NCBI GenBank assembly: GCA_020252645.1
Contig: JADCCN010000002.1
Coordinates: 682,001-746,000, forward strand
Source: Methylobacterium sp.
GTDB taxonomy: Bacteria; Pseudomonadota; Alphaproteobacteria; Rhizobiales; Beijerinckiaceae
Direction: 5' to 3'
DNA length: 64,000 bases
Shown: piece after piece, positions 62,323 through 64,000 of the stretch
Layout: each line of letters starts with the position of its first letter
How positions within the stretch are numbered: the stretch's first letter is position 1
The notes under the pieces: generated by a model
The model's input: the letters and a program-made list of their open reading frames with translations, nothing else
Told to the model about the DNA's origin: nothing
Databases searched by the model: none
Position numbers and translations under genes: made by a program

Positions 62323-64000
62323 ACCCCGCTTCCATTCCCTGGGCCAAGGCACCCGATGGCGAACCCTCCACGCTGGTCGCAGCCCTGCATCGCAATGCCG
62401 CGACCTATGGCAGCCGCATCGCCTTCCGCGAGCGCCGCTACGGCATATGGCAGGAGCAGAGCTGGGCCGAAGTGCTGGATGAGACCATGGCCATCGCCAT
62501 CGGGCTGGAGAGCGCGGGCCTCAAGCCTGGCGACGTGATGACGCTGATCGGCGACAACCGCCCGCGGCTCTATTACGCGATGTTCGCAGCGATGATGCTG
62601 CGCGCGATTCCCTCCCCCGCCTATCCCGATGTGCCGCTGGAGGAACTGATCGCCGCAACCCGTCACGGCGCGCCAAAGCTCGCCATCGCCGAGGATCAGG
62701 AGCAGGTCGACAAGCTGATTGAACTGCGTGAGGCCACGGGTCGGCCCACGGTCATCGCCCATGACGATGATCGCGGTCTGCGCGGCTATCCAGGCAACGG
62801 GCTGGTTTCGCTCGATGCGCTGATCGAGACCGGGCGAAAGCGCCTCGCAGCCGAACCCGGGCTGATACCCCGGCTCCTGACCGCCGCCCAGCCCGGCGAT
62901 TATGCGGTTCTGCTGCATTCCTCCGGCACCACGGGTGTGCCGAAGGGCATTCCGCTGACGCACCAGAACGCGACCCGGGGCGTGCTGAATGCCGCCGCCA
63001 GCGGCTATTTCCACCGTCATGACGAGATATTCGCCTATCTCCCGATGGCCTGGGTGGGGGATTTCGCCTTCATCGTCTCGGCGGCGGTGGTCATGACCTG
63101 CATTACCAACATTCCCGAGCGGCAGGAAACCGTGCTGCATGACCTCCGGCAGGCCTCGCCGACATTCTACCTCGCCGCACCGCGCGCCTGGGACCAGATG
63201 CTGACGCGAATCCAGGTCGGAATGCAGGATTCGACCCCGCTCAAGCGGAAACTGTTCGAAATTTTCATGCCGCGCGCCGTGGCTCTCGAAAAGAAGCGTC
63301 TTGCCGGCCACAGCCCGAACCTGGCGGAACGGCTGATCGATTGGATCGGTGATCTCGTCATCCGCGCCCCGCTGCGGGACTGGATCGGCCTTGCGCGATG
63401 CGACCGCGCCTATACCGGCGGCGAGGCGCTGGGCGAGGATACGTTCGTGTTCTTCCGCGCTCTTGGCATCAAGCTCAAGCAATTCTACGGCCAGACCGAG
63501 ACCTGCGCGCTGACCGCCGCGCAGCAGGAAGGCCATGTGAAGCTGCATACCGTAGGCAGGCCGATGCAGGGGGTCGAGATCAAGCTGAACGAGGACGGCG
63601 AAATCCTCGTCCGGTCACCTTCGGTCTTCACCGGCTATTTCGACGACCCGGAAAGCACGGCGAAGGCGCTGGTCGATGGCTGGCTCCATACCGGGGACGC
63701 TGGCCGGATCGAGCCGGATGGCGATCTGGTCGTGCTTGGCCGCGTCAGCGAGGTGGTCCGCACGGCGGCGGGCGAGCGCTACATTCCCAACTTCATCGAG
63801 AACCGCCTGAAATTCAGCCAATACATCCGCAATGTCGCCGTGCTCGGTGCCGGGCGGGACCGGCTGACAGCCATCATCTGCATTGATTTTGACGCTGTCG
63901 GTCATTGGGCGGAGGAACGGGCGATCTCCTACACATCCTATGCGGACCTCTCCCAGAAGGCAGAGGTGCAGGCCCTGATCGGATCGGTGGTCGATCATGT
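62319..64000 (+). CDS. AMP-binding long-chain acyl-CoA synthetase-like protein (truncated by window end)
   Basis: MNPASIPWAKAPDGEPSTLVAALHRNAATYGSRIAFRER..., LLHSSGTTGVPKGIPLTHQNATRG; ATG overlaps the upstream stop. Confidence 0.9.
   Translation, partial: MNPASIPWAKAPDGEPSTLVAALHRNAATYGSRIAFRERRYGIWQEQSWAEVLDETMAIAIGLESAGLKPGDVMTLIGDNRPRLYYAMFAAMMLRAIPSPAYPDVPLEELIAATRHGAPKLAIAEDQEQVDKLIELREATGRPTVIAHDDDRGLRGYPGNGLVSLDALIETGRKRLAAEPGLIPRLLTAAQPGDYAVLLHSSGTTGVPKGIPLTHQNATRGVLNAAASGYFHRHDEIFAYLPMAWVGDFAFIVSAAVVMTCITNIPERQETVLHDLRQASPTFYLAAPRAWDQMLTRIQVGMQDSTPLKRKLFEIFMPRAVALEKKRLAGHSPNLAERLIDWIGDLVIRAPLRDWIGLARCDRAYTGGEALGEDTFVFFRALGIKLKQFYGQTETCALTAAQQEGHVKLHTVGRPMQGVEIKLNEDGEILVRSPSVFTGYFDDPESTAKALVDGWLHTGDAGRIEPDGDLVVLGRVSEVVRTAAGERYIPNFIENRLKFSQYIRNVAVLGAGRDRLTAIICIDFDAVGHWAEERAISYTSYADLSQKAEVQALIGSVVDH

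Overview
This 64 kb window is high-GC alphaproteobacterial chromosome, probably Hyphomicrobiales/Rhizobiales (inferred from gene content and repeat style). (1) About 0-23 kb is a motility and cell-cycle region: flgD (partial), sciP-like DUF1153, pdxA, fliF, fliG, fliH-like, fliN, flbD-like, flhA, fliJ, fliI, ctrA, cheR/B/Y/W/A, chpT, then cysQ-like, YHS and DUF1134/EipA genes. (2) About 24-34 kb holds a cold-shock gene, a class V (serine-glyoxylate type) aminotransferase, a FAD/Fe-S oxidoreductase with a GntR regulator, a Bug/TctC binding protein, a MatB-like ligase and a DUF1989 gene. (3) About 33.7-42.1 kb is a 2-aminobenzoyl-CoA (anthranilate)-type catabolic cluster with an embedded MarR gene. 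(4) About 42.3-48.7 kb is an imuA-imuB-dnaE2 SOS mutasome with a LexA box, bracketed by inverted arrays of an 84-bp-period mosaic repeat. (5) About 48.7-49.6 kb is a small AT-rich, degenerate accessory patch. (6) About 49.6-64 kb is an Atu/MCC-like acyl-CoA carboxylase and beta-oxidation regulon with a TetR gene and matching palindromes. The strongest structural observations are the two back-to-back tandem arrays filling the fliN-flbD gap, the modular mosaic repeats (some supplying TAG stop codons), the inverted arrays around the mutasome, and shared CtrA-type promoters with clustered GANTC sites at ctrA. No tRNA, rRNA, CRISPR array or intact transposase was seen. All calls come from reading sequence and the supplied ORFs; no searches were run.
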